Assembly (NCBI RefSeq): GCF_004684085.1
Contig: NZ_SRHZ01000038.1
Location: 1 to 64,000 of the forward strand
DNA: 64,000 nucleotides
Source of the DNA: Stenotrophomonas maltophilia
GTDB taxonomy: Bacteria; Pseudomonadota; Gammaproteobacteria; Xanthomonadales; Xanthomonadaceae
Reading direction: 5' to 3'
The translations under genes and the position numbers were made by a program. A model generated the notes under the pieces. The model was not told the origin of the DNA, made no database searches, and saw only the letters and a list, made by a program, of their open reading frames with translations. Of the stretch, positions 52,687-62,820 are shown one piece after another. Every line of letters begins with the position of its first letter. Position 1 is the first letter of the stretch.

Positions 52687-53526
52687 TCAGCCCATCAACA
52701 CCTGGCCGCCATCCACGTTGAGCACGCTGCCGGTGACCCAGCGCGCCAGTGGCGAACACAGGAACAGGGCGGCGTCGGCGATCTCGCGGGGGTGGCCGAA
52801 GCGACCGAACGGGATCTTCGCCAGGGTGCCGTGGTACAGGGCGGGGTCTTCGGTACGGCGGCGGTCCCACAGGCCGTCGTCGAACGCGATCGAGCCTGGT
52901 GCGATCGCATTGACCCGGATCCGGTCCTTCGCCAGCGCGAGCGCCTGCGAGGTCGTGTAGTGCGACAGCGCGGCCTTGGCGGCGGCGTAGGGCGCACCAC
53001 CAGGGCGCGGCTGCTGCGCGGCAATTGAAGAGAGATTGAGGATGCAGGCATCGTTGGACGCGCGCAGCCAGGGCAGGGCCAGGCGAGAGGCCCGAACGGC
53101 TGCCATCAGGTCGATCTGCAGGCTGGCGGCCCAACCATCTTCGTCGTCGGCCATGCCGTAACCGGTGGCATTGTTGACCAGCACGTCGATGCCACCGAGT
53201 GCATCGGCGGCGGCCTGCAGCCAGGCCTGGATCTGGCCGGGATCGGCCAGATCGGCGGAAAACGTGTTCAGTTGGAAGCCCTGCGCCAGTGCATCGGCAC
53301 GCAGGGCATCCAGGCCGGCCTGGCCGCGGGCGCAGACCGAGACCTGCGCACCGGCACCGGCAAACGCCAGCGCCATTTCACGACCAATGCCCTTGCTGCC
53401 GCCGGCGATGAGCACGCGGCGGCCGGTGAAATCGAGGGTCGGAGCCCCTGTGGGGATCCGACCCTTCGCTGGGGTCAGATCCCCGGAGGGGCTCTGACCC
53501 GCAGACGTGTCCGCGTCGTTTGCCAT
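52687..53526 (-). CDS. SDR-family oxidoreductase with a REP-encoded N-terminal extension
   Basis: A 279-aa short-chain dehydrogenase. The core starts at about residue 30: LDFTGRRVLIAGGSKGIGREMALAFAGAG, NNATGYGM, the Ser in LNLSSIAAQ, YAAAK and PGSIAF. The first about 28 residues are encoded by two tandem REP palindromes (53435-53499) and are Pro/Gly/Ser-rich with no SDR equivalent. The start ATG shares a base with the amaB stop (TGATG), so the two are coupled. Confidence 0.85.
   Translation of the reverse strand: MANDADTSAGQSPSGDLTPAKGRIPTGAPTLDFTGRRVLIAGGSKGIGREMALAFAGAGAQVSVCARGQAGLDALRADALAQGFQLNTFSADLADPGQIQAWLQAAADALGGIDVLVNNATGYGMADDEDGWAASLQIDLMAAVRASRLALPWLRASNDACILNLSSIAAQQPRPGGAPYAAAKAALSHYTTSQALALAKDRIRVNAIAPGSIAFDDGLWDRRRTEDPALYHGTLAKIPFGRFGHPREIADAALFLCSPLARWVTGSVLNVDGGQVLMG
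53435..53499. repeat. Tandem REP palindromes in the 5' coding region of the SDR gene
   Basis: GGGTCGGAGCCCC-TGT-GGGGATCCGACCC (53435-53463), six bases, and GGGGTCAGATCCCC-GGA-GGGGCTCTGACCC (53470-53499). Same class as 20593-20629. Read in frame, they encode residues about 9-30 of the SDR protein. Confidence 0.8.
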
Positions 53527-55058
53527 CACAGATCGAACTTGATGCCCTGGGCCAGCGGCAGCGAATCCGAATAGTTGATGGTGTTGGTCTGGCGGCGCAT
53601 GTAGACCTTCCATGCATCCGAGCCGGACTCGCGGCCACCGCCGGTGTCCTTTTCGCCACCGAAGGCGCCGCCGATCTCCGCACCGGACGTGCCGATGTTG
53701 ATGTTGGCGATGCCGCAGTCGCTGCCGGCCGCCGACAGGAACTTCTCGGCAGTCTTCAGGTTGGCGGTGAAGATGGACGACGACAGGCCCTGCGGCACGC
53801 CGTTCTGCATGTCGATGGCTTCATCGATGTTGTCATACGGCATCACGTACAGGATCGGCGCGAAGGTCTCGTGCTGGACGACCGCGTCGCTGTTCTTCAG
53901 GCCGGAGACGATGGCCGGCAGCACGAAGTTGCCTGCGCGGTCGATGCGGGTGCCGCCGGTTTCGATGGTGCCGCCGGCCGCCTTGGCCTGGGCGATGGCA
54001 TCGAGGAACTGCTGCACGGCACCGTCGCTGTTCAGCGGGCCCATCAGGTTGGCGGCATCGGTCGGATCGCCGATCTTGCCTTCCACCTGCTTGTAGGCCT
54101 TGACCAGGGTGGCCAGCACGTCGGCGTAGATCGAGCGGTGCACGATCAGGCGGCGGGTGGTGGTGCAGCGCTGGCCGGCGGTGCCGACGGCGCCGAACAC
54201 GATACCCGGCACGGCCAGCTTCAGGTCGGCGGTTTCGTCCAGGATGATGGCGTTGTTGCCGCCCAGCTCCAGCAGGCAGCGGCCAAGGCGGCGCGCGACC
54301 TTCTCGTTGACCGTGCGGCCGACCTGGGTCGAGCCGGTGAAGCTGATCAGCGGCACGCGGCGGTCATCGACCATCTTTTCCGACAGCGCGGTGCCAGCAT
54401 CGTTGATCAGGAAGAAGATGTCCGGGAAACCGGCTTCGCGCAGGGCGTCGTTGCAGATCTTCATCGAGGCGATGGCGGTCAGCGGCGTCTTGTTGGACGG
54501 CTTCCAGATGCACACGTCGCCGCAGATGGCGGCCAGGAACGCATTCCAGCTCCACACCGCGACCGGGAAGTTGAACGCCGAGATGATGCCGACCAGGCCC
54601 AGCGGGTGGTACTGCTCGTACATGCGGTGGCCGGGGCGCTCGGAATGCATGGTGTAGCCGTACAGCATGCGGCTCTGGCCCACGGCGAAATCGGCAATGT
54701 CGATCATCTCCTGCACTTCGCCGTCGCCTTCCGGCTTGCTCTTGCCCATTTCCAGGGCAACCAGCGAACCCAGGGCGTCCTTGTGCTTGCGCAGCGCCTC
54801 GCCGCACAGGCGCACGGCTTCACCGCGGCGCGGGGCCGGCGTGGTGCGCCAGACCTTGAAAGCTTCCTGGGCGCGGGCGACGACGGTCTCGTACTCGGCC
54901 TCGGTGGTCGCGCGGACCTGCGCGATCGGCTCGCCGGTGGTCGGGTTGACCGGGGTGATCAGCTCACCGCTGGTCGTGCTCGACCACTCCCCGTTGCCCA
55001 GGTACGTGCCAGCGTTGATCGCGTCCAGGCCAAGGGACTTGAGCAGCTCGGAAGACAT
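53526..55058 (-). CDS. amaB: L-piperidine-6-carboxylate/aldehyde dehydrogenase
   Basis: A 510-aa ALDH7-type enzyme. It has [48 protein letters not shown] with the general-base Glu, [12 protein letters not shown] with the nucleophilic Cys, and [19 protein letters not shown]. The length and ALDH7A1 similarity point to alpha-aminoadipic semialdehyde oxidation in lysine catabolism (AmaB/Pcd). It is coupled to the downstream SDR. Confidence 0.93.
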   Translation of the reverse strand: MSSELLKSLGLDAINAGTYLGNGEWSSTTSGELITPVNPTTGEPIAQVRATTEAEYETVVARAQEAFKVWRTTPAPRRGEAVRLCGEALRKHKDALGSLVALEMGKSKPEGDGEVQEMIDIADFAVGQSRMLYGYTMHSERPGHRMYEQYHPLGLVGIISAFNFPVAVWSWNAFLAAICGDVCIWKPSNKTPLTAIASMKICNDALREAGFPDIFFLINDAGTALSEKMVDDRRVPLISFTGSTQVGRTVNEKVARRLGRCLLELGGNNAIILDETADLKLAVPGIVFGAVGTAGQRCTTTRRLIVHRSIYADVLATLVKAYKQVEGKIGDPTDAANLMGPLNSDGAVQQFLDAIAQAKAAGGTIETGGTRIDRAGNFVLPAIVSGLKNSDAVVQHETFAPILYVMPYDNIDEAIDMQNGVPQGLSSSIFTANLKTAEKFLSAAGSDCGIANINIGTSGAEIGGAFGGEKDTGGGRESGSDAWKVYMRRQTNTINYSDSLPLAQGIKFDL

Positions 55059-55216
55059 GCAGACTCCTGTGTTTCGTTACGTTGTTTGGCGCCATCGCGG
55101 GCAGGTGGGGGACGCGATGAACAGAACCGCCGATGGTAGCAGAGGGCGGTGGCGGGGCTTTGGTGCGGTGCGGGGTGAAACCGCACCGATAGGCCATCCC
55201 TGTTCGGGGTGCCTGT
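55059..55216. other. Gap between galE and amaB
   Basis: About 158 bases. A perfect palindrome TGCCTG-TT-CAGGCA (55210-55223) overlaps the galE stop; it lacks a T run. It should also hold the amaB promoter, but no good match to a -35/-10 pair stands out. Confidence 0.4.
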
Positions 55217-56251
55217 TCAGGCAGGTAGGGCTTCGTCCATCGCGCGCGCGGGTTCCGGGATAGCCGGTTGTGGCGACCAAGTGGGAGGATCGCGATGCCA
55301 CTGCCAGGCACTGGCGATGATCGGTGCCAGCTCGGTCCAGCGCGGCTGCCAACCCAGGATCTCGCGAGCCTGGGCAGAAGACGCCACCAGGCTGGCTGGA
55401 TCGCCCGGCCGGCGTTCCGCCATCTCAAACGGAATTTCGCGTCCGCTGACCGCTGCCGCGGCTGCAATCACCTCATGGACGGAGAAACCCTGCCCATTGC
55501 CTAGATTGAAGGCGTGCGCACCGGGCGCGTGCTCCATGTACTCAAGTGCCAGCGCGTGGGCCTGGGCCAGATCCTGCACGTGTACGTAGTCGCGCACGCA
55601 GGTGCCATCGGGTGTTGCGTAGTCATTGCCGAACACTTTCATGGCGTTGCCGATGCCCAATGCGGCACGCAGGACATTGGGAATCAGGTGGGTTTCGCAG
55701 GCATGAGCCTCGCCGATCCCGTGGTCGGACAGGGCGCCAGCGGCATTGAAGTAGCGCAGGCAGGTTGAGCGCAGGCCATAGGCTTCTGCCGCATCGGCAA
55801 GGATCCGCTCTGCCATCAGCTTGCTGGCGCCGTAGGGGTTGATGGGTGCCTTGGGGTGGTCCTCATCGATCACACCTGACTGTGGATTGCCGAATACCGC
55901 AGCGGTGGATGAGAACACGATGCGATCGATGTCGTGGCGGCGCATGGCAGCCAGCAGGTTCAATGTGCCAGTGACGTTGTTCGCGTAGTAGGCATATGGA
56001 TTAGTAACGGACTCACCGACCAGCGAGCGGGCAGCGAAGTGCATCACGGCATCAAACTGGCGGCCATGGAGAGCGCGTTCGAGCGCTTCGGGATCCAGCA
56101 GGTCGGCTTCCAGCAGTTCGCCCCAGCGGACCGCGTCTCGGTGGCCGGTAGACAGGTTGTCGAGCACGGTTACAGAGTGGCCGGCCTCGGCCAGGTACTG
56201 GGCCATGTGGCTGCCGATGTAGCCGGCGCCGCCGCAGATGAGAACCTTCAT
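55217..56251 (-). CDS. galE: UDP-glucose 4-epimerase
   Basis: A 344-aa extended SDR. LICGGAGYIGSHMAQYLAEAG is the NAD site; FSSTAAVFGNP has the catalytic Ser/Thr and NPYGASKL the YxxxK. RYFNAAGA and DYVHVQDLAQAH are GalE hallmarks. It interconverts UDP-glucose and UDP-galactose, supplying the polysaccharide operon of which it is the last gene. Confidence 0.95.
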   Translation of the reverse strand: MKVLICGGAGYIGSHMAQYLAEAGHSVTVLDNLSTGHRDAVRWGELLEADLLDPEALERALHGRQFDAVMHFAARSLVGESVTNPYAYYANNVTGTLNLLAAMRRHDIDRIVFSSTAAVFGNPQSGVIDEDHPKAPINPYGASKLMAERILADAAEAYGLRSTCLRYFNAAGALSDHGIGEAHACETHLIPNVLRAALGIGNAMKVFGNDYATPDGTCVRDYVHVQDLAQAHALALEYMEHAPGAHAFNLGNGQGFSVHEVIAAAAAVSGREIPFEMAERRPGDPASLVASSAQAREILGWQPRWTELAPIIASAWQWHRDPPTWSPQPAIPEPARAMDEALPA

Positions 56252-56275
56252 ATTCTTCCCTAAAGGCCAATTGGA

Positions 56276-57385
56276 TCAGGCTTCCTTGCGGATCTTTGCC
56301 TGGATGAAAGACGAGAGCTCTTCCCTGAATCGATCAGGCCCAAACTTCTCAGCCCTCGCACGGCATGCGGTAGCCGAAATGGGCCTTGGACGCGCCTCAA
56401 AACGAGCGATAGCATCATTGATCGCTTCAACGGATTGCTCGTGGAAAAACAATCCCGTGGCCACGTCGGGGTCGTCACTTTCTACAACTGTCTCGAGCGC
56501 GCCTCCTTTTGCAAATGCGATGACAGGAGTTCCGGAGGCCATCGCCTCAAGCGGGACGATGCCGAAATCCTCTACGCCAGGAAACACCAAAGCTCTCGCA
56601 TTGGCCAAGTGCTCCTTCAGTGCAGGGAACGGTTGCCGCCCAAGAACGATGACTCGATCCGTTGCCCGCGCCTGCATGGCCGCCAGCTGCTCACCTTCAC
56701 CGATAATGACCAGGCGCTTTCCGCTGCGAAGGAACGCATCCATTACCAGATCAGCTTTCTTGTAGGCAGTTAACTGACCGAGGAGCAGGTAGTAGTCCTG
56801 CTTCTCGGCGCGCGCTTCAAAGTCGTCTACTTCAACCGGGGGGTGGATGACCTCAGCGCTTCGGCGATAGCACTTGTCTATGCGGCGTGCGATGAACTTT
56901 GAGTTTGCAATGAAGTGATCAACGCGAGAGGCTGACACGGAATCGGTGATCCGCATGTAATGCATCAATGGTCGCATCAACAACCTGGTCAGCCATCCAG
57001 CATCCGCGAGGTATAGCCGATACATGTCCCAGACATACCGCATCGGGCTATGGCAGTAGCAGATGTGTAGTGCATCAGGGTGCGTGATGACGTTCTTCGC
57101 CGGTCCAGACTCGCTCGAGATGACCAGGTCGTATCCGGTGAGGTCCAGTTGCTCCAAGGCGACGGGCATGAACGGGAGATACTTCTGATAACGCTTCTGG
57201 GCACCCGGCAGCCTGGACACAAATGTGCGCTGCACGCGATGGCCGGCAAGCTTCGTGCGCTCTATCTCCGGCGTCGCCACATGCGTGAAGACATCGGCGT
57301 CTGGATAGAGTTTGAGAAGTTGCTCAATGACCTTTTCGCCACCACGCCAGGTGACGAACCAGTAGTGGATGATCGCTACTTTCAT
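56276..57385 (-). CDS. Glycosyltransferase family 4
   Basis: A 369-aa GT-B enzyme: IHYWFVTWRGGEKVIEQL at the N-terminus, YCHSPMRYVWDMYRLYL, YLLLGQLTAYKKADLVMDAF, and PGVEDFGIVPLEAMASGTPVIAFAKGGALETV with the E-x7-E donor motif. It resembles mannosyltransferases of O-antigen clusters (WbaZ/MtfB type). The sugar is not determinable. Confidence 0.9.
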   Translation of the reverse strand: MKVAIIHYWFVTWRGGEKVIEQLLKLYPDADVFTHVATPEIERTKLAGHRVQRTFVSRLPGAQKRYQKYLPFMPVALEQLDLTGYDLVISSESGPAKNVITHPDALHICYCHSPMRYVWDMYRLYLADAGWLTRLLMRPLMHYMRITDSVSASRVDHFIANSKFIARRIDKCYRRSAEVIHPPVEVDDFEARAEKQDYYLLLGQLTAYKKADLVMDAFLRSGKRLVIIGEGEQLAAMQARATDRVIVLGRQPFPALKEHLANARALVFPGVEDFGIVPLEAMASGTPVIAFAKGGALETVVESDDPDVATGLFFHEQSVEAINDAIARFEARPRPISATACRARAEKFGPDRFREELSSFIQAKIRKEA

Positions 57386-57431
57386 TTCTATTATAACTCT
57401 GATCCTGGGTGATAAAATGGCAGCTCAAAGA

Positions 57432-58448
57432 TCAGCGCTGTAGAAGCTTGCGACACATCCGGTACAGCGGCGTCGCATTGCGTCCAAGCAGGTAGTCAAT
57501 CCAGAAAAGTGCTCTCGGTAGCGGGTGAGAAAACAGGTCTAGTTGGATCAAGGCGCTTCTTAGCGCCCTAAGCTCCTGGCGGGAGCTCGCGGCATTCATC
57601 TCAAATACGTGGAAGGATTGCCTGACCTCGAGCTCCCTGCGAATATCAGAAATAAGGTCGCGCTGATACTTGTCGCCCACACTTCTCGCGATCTTCAACA
57701 CTCCCTCCCACATTCTTGCCCGCCCCTTCGCGGTATAGCTGCCGGGGACGTGGACGCCGCCGTCATCTTCAGCGCCACCAAACATAGGAGGGTTGTCGGC
57801 ACGTCCACCTATGATTGGAGTGGCAATGTATCCAATTCCCTTTCCGCAGTATGCATTCGCTGCCAGGTAGATCTGATAATAGAGGCTGCCATCGAAATCC
57901 GAACAGCTGATGCTCTTGGCAAAACTCGTCCGAACGATCAGTCCGCCCACAAAGCCGGCCGATCTGAAAATCATCCCCGAGGAGGTGTTGTCAGTCGTGA
58001 ACAATGAATCCGATTTCGATAGTGAAGAAATCCCGATGCTATTTTCAATCGATTCATTGAAACGTATGAACGTGCGTGATGCAAAATCAACGTCGTTGTT
58101 GGAAACGTATTTGATGACATCCTGTACTGCGTTGGGTAGCAGGAGGTCGTCATTGCCCATGACGATTGCCCATTCGGCATCGGAAAGCTCAATGCTCTTG
58201 CGTAGATTCTTGTCGTACCCAAGGTTCGTATCATTCTCGACATAAAGCAATTCAATGTCCTTGGTCAAGAGGGCTGCTCGATATGAATCACAGACGGCTC
58301 TTATCCCGACCCTAAGCGGCGAATGGTCTTCGCATACAATGATCGTGCACGGGGCGCAGGTCTGGACAAGCGCTGATTGCAGTAGCTCGCCCAGCTCGTC
58401 CGGACGATTGTAGGCGGGAATGACTATCGCGACGGTCGGTGCTTTCAC
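57432..58448 (-). CDS. Glycosyltransferase family 2
   Basis: A 338-aa GT-A enzyme from GTG 58448, in a GTGA overlap with the acyltransferase stop. VAIVIPAYNRPDELGELLQSALVQT and AEWAIVMGNDDLLLPNAVQD carry the donor-binding DxD-like acidic motif. The ATG-led longer frame has an Arg-rich, un-GT-like N-terminus and is rejected. Confidence 0.9.
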   Translation of the reverse strand: MKAPTVAIVIPAYNRPDELGELLQSALVQTCAPCTIIVCEDHSPLRVGIRAVCDSYRAALLTKDIELLYVENDTNLGYDKNLRKSIELSDAEWAIVMGNDDLLLPNAVQDVIKYVSNNDVDFASRTFIRFNESIENSIGISSLSKSDSLFTTDNTSSGMIFRSAGFVGGLIVRTSFAKSISCSDFDGSLYYQIYLAANAYCGKGIGYIATPIIGGRADNPPMFGGAEDDGGVHVPGSYTAKGRARMWEGVLKIARSVGDKYQRDLISDIRRELEVRQSFHVFEMNAASSRQELRALRSALIQLDLFSHPLPRALFWIDYLLGRNATPLYRMCRKLLQR

Positions 58449-59014
58449 AGCAATTCCTTGATCACTCGTGCAGGTGCGCCTGCAATTACTGCGGCGTTCT
58501 CGAATTTTCCTTTTACTACGCTGTTGGCACCTATGATGCAGCCATCGGCGATCGTTGAGCCGGCGAGGATCACGGTGCCGTCGCCAACCCAAACGCGTTC
58601 TCCGATGACTATGTCGCACGCATCGTCCAGATCCCGCTTCGCTGGCGGGATATCAAGATCAATACAGCCTTGCCTCGTGCTGCCGTGGGAGTGATCGCCG
58701 ATATAGATGTTTGAGCCCAGCAGGCAGTCCTTGCCGATCGTGATCGACTTGATGGCCGAAATGTGGACATTATTTCCAAACATGCTGGCTGCCCCGATAG
58801 TAATGCGAGGCTGGTATATCGATCCCTTGTAGCTGTCCACGGCCTGGAACCAGCAGTTATCACCAACGGCCAGATCGATGCCGTTCATGTGCTTGGAGCC
58901 ATACAGTTTGAAGTTCCTTCCGGATCGTCTAAAACGAATGCTCTTGCCAATCGAATGAAGACGTCCCCTTATTGTCTCCAGTACGAGGTCGATGGTCTGG
59001 CTCATTTCCCTCAT
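58445..59014 (-). CDS. Left-handed beta-helix acyltransferase
   Basis: A 189-aa protein with hexapeptide repeats from about residue 55: ITIGAASMFGNNVHISAIKSITIGKDCLLGSNIYIGDHSHG and VIGERVWVGDGTVILAGSTIADGCIIGANSVVKGKF. His in GDHSHG fits the catalytic His of CatB/WcaF-type O-acetyltransferases. It probably acetylates a sugar of the polysaccharide. It overlaps the upstream GT4 gene in ATGA. Confidence 0.88.
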   Translation of the reverse strand: MREMSQTIDLVLETIRGRLHSIGKSIRFRRSGRNFKLYGSKHMNGIDLAVGDNCWFQAVDSYKGSIYQPRITIGAASMFGNNVHISAIKSITIGKDCLLGSNIYIGDHSHGSTRQGCIDLDIPPAKRDLDDACDIVIGERVWVGDGTVILAGSTIADGCIIGANSVVKGKFENAAVIAGAPARVIKELL

Positions 59015-60189
59015 TTCATCAACCCGTCCTGAGTTTCGAATTTGCTTTGGCCGCCCAAGCTGGCGTAGACATCAAGAACTTTTGCTCCGTACAGTTCAGT
59101 GCTATAGCGCGCGATAGCCTTGTGCTGTGCGTGGCGTACTTTTGTTTCATACATTTCGGGGCTCATTTCGGCAGCAAAATCCAGCTGTGATGCAAGCTCG
59201 TTCGATGTATTGAACAGTAATCCAAGTGGCTCAGCCTGATGCGCATCTAGGATGTCTGCAGTTCCGCCGGTTGCCTTGCCGATTACAAGGCAGCCATTGA
59301 ACATCGCTTCGGCGGTGATGCGCCCGAAGCCTTCATTGTCTGATGCAACAATAATGGCCCTCGCATTCTGCATTAAAAAATCGGTGTCGTTCCTGAAGCC
59401 CAGGAACTCAATGCGAGCCGTTGACGGCGCATCGGCTGCGATACTCTTGAGGTCGGCAATGTGAGCGAGATCCCCATCACCTGCGATTAGAAGTCTAAGT
59501 GGATTGGAAGCGGTTGCCACATGGTTTAGGTAGGCCTCTATTACCTGCGCAGCCTGCTTTGCAGGCTCCAGTCGCCCGACAAACAGGAAATAGTCTGCCT
59601 TGGGCATATTCAGGACGGCAGCATTGCCGGACGCGACGCCATTGCTGATGACGGTTGCATTGGCTGGAAGTCCAAAGTGTTCGGCGATTGCTTGAGTCAC
59701 GCAGATGACGCGTGCAGATCTGGCTAAGAGTCTCTCGAATGCCGACTTTGAGGGGAAGAATTTCATCCCAAAGTCGAGGTCCTGATACTCACGCAGGTGC
59801 CAAACGTGCCGTATGCCCATCAGTCTTGCTGCGAGGCTGCCAATGGCGATGGGGCCGATATTGGTATGGATTACATCTGGTCGAAAGCTCCTGCATATCA
59901 GCACAAGCCTCAGGAGTGCAACGGCATTGATTATTCGGAAGGCTGTAAAAATGGGGGCAAAGAAAACCTTTCGGACAAGGGTGTTCGTCCGTGGGTAGAT
60001 CGAGAATCTGTGCCCGATCGCCTTGAAAGGGACGCCGCGGACGCCAAGCCATTCGGAGAAAGGGCCGGGTCTGGAGCCGACGACCATTGGTTCGATTCCG
60101 TGGGAAAGCCCGTACTCAATCAGCGACAACAGGCTTCGATTCGCGCCATAAGGTGCCGGACCCTCCACCAGGTAAAGAACCCGGGTCAC
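59011..60189 (-). CDS. Glycosyltransferase family 4
   Basis: A 392-aa GT-B enzyme from GTG 60189, overlapping the Wzy stop in GTGA. LYLVEGPAPYGANRSLLSLIEYGLSHG, DVIHTNIGPIAIGSLAARLMGIRHVWHLREY, YFLFVGRLEPAKQAAQVIEAYL and ASDNEGFGRITAEAMFNGCLVIGKATGGTADI are GT4 hallmarks. Confidence 0.9.
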   Translation of the reverse strand: MTRVLYLVEGPAPYGANRSLLSLIEYGLSHGIEPMVVGSRPGPFSEWLGVRGVPFKAIGHRFSIYPRTNTLVRKVFFAPIFTAFRIINAVALLRLVLICRSFRPDVIHTNIGPIAIGSLAARLMGIRHVWHLREYQDLDFGMKFFPSKSAFERLLARSARVICVTQAIAEHFGLPANATVISNGVASGNAAVLNMPKADYFLFVGRLEPAKQAAQVIEAYLNHVATASNPLRLLIAGDGDLAHIADLKSIAADAPSTARIEFLGFRNDTDFLMQNARAIIVASDNEGFGRITAEAMFNGCLVIGKATGGTADILDAHQAEPLGLLFNTSNELASQLDFAAEMSPEMYETKVRHAQHKAIARYSTELYGAKVLDVYASLGGQSKFETQDGLMK

Positions 60190-61493
60190 GCCGCGGCCCG
60201 TGAATTGATAGTCTGGTTAGTGCGGTCTAGCTGCTCGGGATCGATGCAGAAAGGATTCTTTTCAATCATGAATATGAGGGTGATTAGCGAAAAGTAGAAT
60301 GAATTTGGCGAAAAAAGCCTTTCTTCGAAGGTGTTCAAAACGATGGTTGCGATCAAGGCGGAGATCAGCATGAACGCAGCGGTGCTTCTTATATTCATGC
60401 GCCAAAGCGGCCGCTGAAGCGCAACGAACACTGCCGTTGCTCCGATCATGCCGAAGTCATAGATCAGAGCCAGCAGGCCGTTGTGATGGCTGGCGAGAAC
60501 CTGGCCGGTTGCATTGAAGAATCCCGCTGAATTATGGCTTACCTGGTATGCCAGCGAGTTCATTCCTTGTCCAAGCATGGGGTGCTGGATAAACCCGAAG
60601 AGAGAGTAGCTCCAGATCATGTTGCGGCCAGAGAAAGTGAAATCCTTCTCGAATAGTTCCATGCTGAAGCTGCTGAGTGACAGAAAGACGATCGCGGCGG
60701 ATGCGGAAATTCCGAATGCGAGAATTGGATATCGAAGTCGAATGATGGTTCGCCTTAACCAGGTTGGGCTGAGGCTTAGCAGCGCTGCGATGGAGAATGC
60801 TGCGATCGACGCGTACGATTTTGATCCGAGTAGGAGCGCTGCTGCGAGCGCTATGTTTGCCGTCGTGAGCAGTCGTGATGTTCTCCAGCATCCGACTGCA
60901 ACAAGGCCGTAGGACGCGCAGAAGATGCCTAGGTTGTTCTTGTGGGCAAACATGCCCTGCCAGTCCTCATCAATGTTCAGGGAAATGCCGTAGTTGGGAA
61001 CGAACGCAACCAGGATTACGGAAAGAAAGAGGCAGGAGAAGTATGTGAGGTTCAACGTGGAGAATATTCCCTCCGCGCTGAGCATTTGCGTGGCGAACCC
61101 GATGATGAGGGACAGTGCGACGAAGCTCAGAACGGTACTAATCATTGCGTTGCTGATTGGCAGGCCTGCTGCCCATTGCAGTGCGCACATGAATACAAAG
61201 ATTGCGGCTATCTTTACGCCGGTACTCTTGAAAATTTCACGCAGGTGCGAGTACCTGCCTTGCGACAGCATCGTGTGGGCGATGATCAGAAGCGAGATGG
61301 GAATGTATGCGATCTCGGCATATTTCCACAGGCCCGTACGTTCAACAGCGTTCATCAAGCCTTGGGGACGGGCACCTCCGTCAAGGAATAGTGCAAAGCC
61401 ACCTGCCACAGTGATCAGTGTGAGCGCCAGCATGATTCTCATCAACCATGCATCAATGCTTCTGTTGGTGAATCGGATTGCTATTTTCTTCAT
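60186..61493 (-). CDS. wzy: O-antigen polymerase/ligase-like membrane protein (Wzy)
   Basis: A 435-aa protein with about 11-12 membrane helices and a periplasmic loop with FTFSGRNMIWSYSLFGFIQHPMLGQGMNSL. MFAHKNNLGIFCASYGL and ASHHNGLLALIYDFGMIGA are Wzy_C (PF04932) features. In an operon with Wzx it is most likely the polysaccharide polymerase rather than the WaaL ligase. Confidence 0.87.
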   Translation of the reverse strand: MKKIAIRFTNRSIDAWLMRIMLALTLITVAGGFALFLDGGARPQGLMNAVERTGLWKYAEIAYIPISLLIIAHTMLSQGRYSHLREIFKSTGVKIAAIFVFMCALQWAAGLPISNAMISTVLSFVALSLIIGFATQMLSAEGIFSTLNLTYFSCLFLSVILVAFVPNYGISLNIDEDWQGMFAHKNNLGIFCASYGLVAVGCWRTSRLLTTANIALAAALLLGSKSYASIAAFSIAALLSLSPTWLRRTIIRLRYPILAFGISASAAIVFLSLSSFSMELFEKDFTFSGRNMIWSYSLFGFIQHPMLGQGMNSLAYQVSHNSAGFFNATGQVLASHHNGLLALIYDFGMIGATAVFVALQRPLWRMNIRSTAAFMLISALIATIVLNTFEERLFSPNSFYFSLITLIFMIEKNPFCIDPEQLDRTNQTINSRAAA

Positions 61494-61508
61494 AATTAGG
61501 CCGGGTTC

Positions 61509-62813
61509 CTAGTGCAATGCATGCCAAGTCGCAAGTGCTCCAACACCGATGCCGGCTGGAATCATTCTGTGCAGGAACTGGCGAAATTCCCCGTCGAGGA
61601 TATGCTTGTGTAGCAAGTAATAAGCTTGGAAGAAGTTGATGTGGAACGAGACGAGCAGAGCCCAGCAAAGGTGTTCGAGCGAGCCTAGCGAGATGCCAAT
61701 TACAATGGCGGTGACGTTTGTTGCGGCTGAGAAAAGTCCGCAACGGAAGAGTAGATCGGTTCGCTGGAAGGTCTGGAAGAAGCTGCCGCTGGTCGAGAGC
61801 ACTACCTGAACTGGAATTGTCAATGAGAGAAGTTTTATTACGGGAACTGCCGGGAGCCACTGCTCTCCAAAGGCGACTAGGATGATAGGGGTGGCGAGAA
61901 TATAGATTCCTAGGGCGCACGCGAGGCCCAGCAGCGAAAGCTTGAATGTCAAATCCTGATGTATCTTCAGCACGAAGCCAGGGCTGTTCGCATGGCCGCG
62001 CAGCGCAGGCTGGATTGCTGGCGTCATTGCGAATGTCAATAGCTGCAGCGGATACCGCATCAACTGATAGGATCGGTCATAGATGCCCAGCAGTGGCGCC
62101 CCTAGGTACTTGCCGACAAGTACGTTGTCGAGATTGCGCGAGAAGAAGTTAAGCACATTGAACGCGAGCTGGTAGCCAGACACTTTGAGCAATGGGGCCA
62201 CAGCAGAGAAGTGCATCCCAGGTCTTGGGCGTCCAAAATCGGTTCTTCTTGAAAAATGGTAGGCGAACGTGAAATTCACGAGTGCCACAATCGGAATGCG
62301 TATGGAGATCGCGCACAGGGGGCTGACATATTTGCGAGCAACCAACACAAGCGCGAGTGCCACGAACTCCGCGATGATCGCTGCGGTTGCCAGTTGCAGA
62401 AACGACTGCTGCCGTTGAAGCTGGGCCATTGGAAGGATCGCCCATGCGTTGAGCATGAGGCCCACCGCAACAAACGGGATCGCAACGGGAAGCTCCGGCA
62501 TTTTGTAGAAATCGACCAGGAATGATCCCAACGCCATGAAGGTCGCGGCGAGACCCACGCCTATCAGGATGGTCAAGCCAAATATCCCGTCGCGATCCTT
62601 GGCATTCAATTTATGAAGACCAATGATGGCCGGGCCAAATCCCCCTTCGCCAACGAGCTGGAAGAAGAGGTAGAAGACTTGAATTGCGGCAATGGTTCCG
62701 AATACTTCAGGCGTAAATGCTCGCGCAAGTATCATAAGCGCCGCGAACTGCGTCGCATACGCCAGATACTTGCTGCCCATGCTCTTGGCAATCGCGCGGT
62801 ACAAGTTGCTCAT
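61509..62813 (-). CDS. wzx: Polysaccharide flippase (Wzx, WzxC-like)
   Basis: A 434-aa protein with about 12 helices: LAYATQFAALMILARAFTPEVFGTIAAIQVFYLFFQLVGEGGFGPAIIG at the N-terminus is typical of the Polysacc_synt_3/WzxC group. It translocates lipid-linked repeat units to the periplasm. It begins seven bases after the preceding glycosyltransferase gene. Confidence 0.91.
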   Translation of the reverse strand: MSNLYRAIAKSMGSKYLAYATQFAALMILARAFTPEVFGTIAAIQVFYLFFQLVGEGGFGPAIIGLHKLNAKDRDGIFGLTILIGVGLAATFMALGSFLVDFYKMPELPVAIPFVAVGLMLNAWAILPMAQLQRQQSFLQLATAAIIAEFVALALVLVARKYVSPLCAISIRIPIVALVNFTFAYHFSRRTDFGRPRPGMHFSAVAPLLKVSGYQLAFNVLNFFSRNLDNVLVGKYLGAPLLGIYDRSYQLMRYPLQLLTFAMTPAIQPALRGHANSPGFVLKIHQDLTFKLSLLGLACALGIYILATPIILVAFGEQWLPAVPVIKLLSLTIPVQVVLSTSGSFFQTFQRTDLLFRCGLFSAATNVTAIVIGISLGSLEHLCWALLVSFHINFFQAYYLLHKHILDGEFRQFLHRMIPAGIGVGALATWHALH

Positions 62814-62820
62814 CTGCTAC

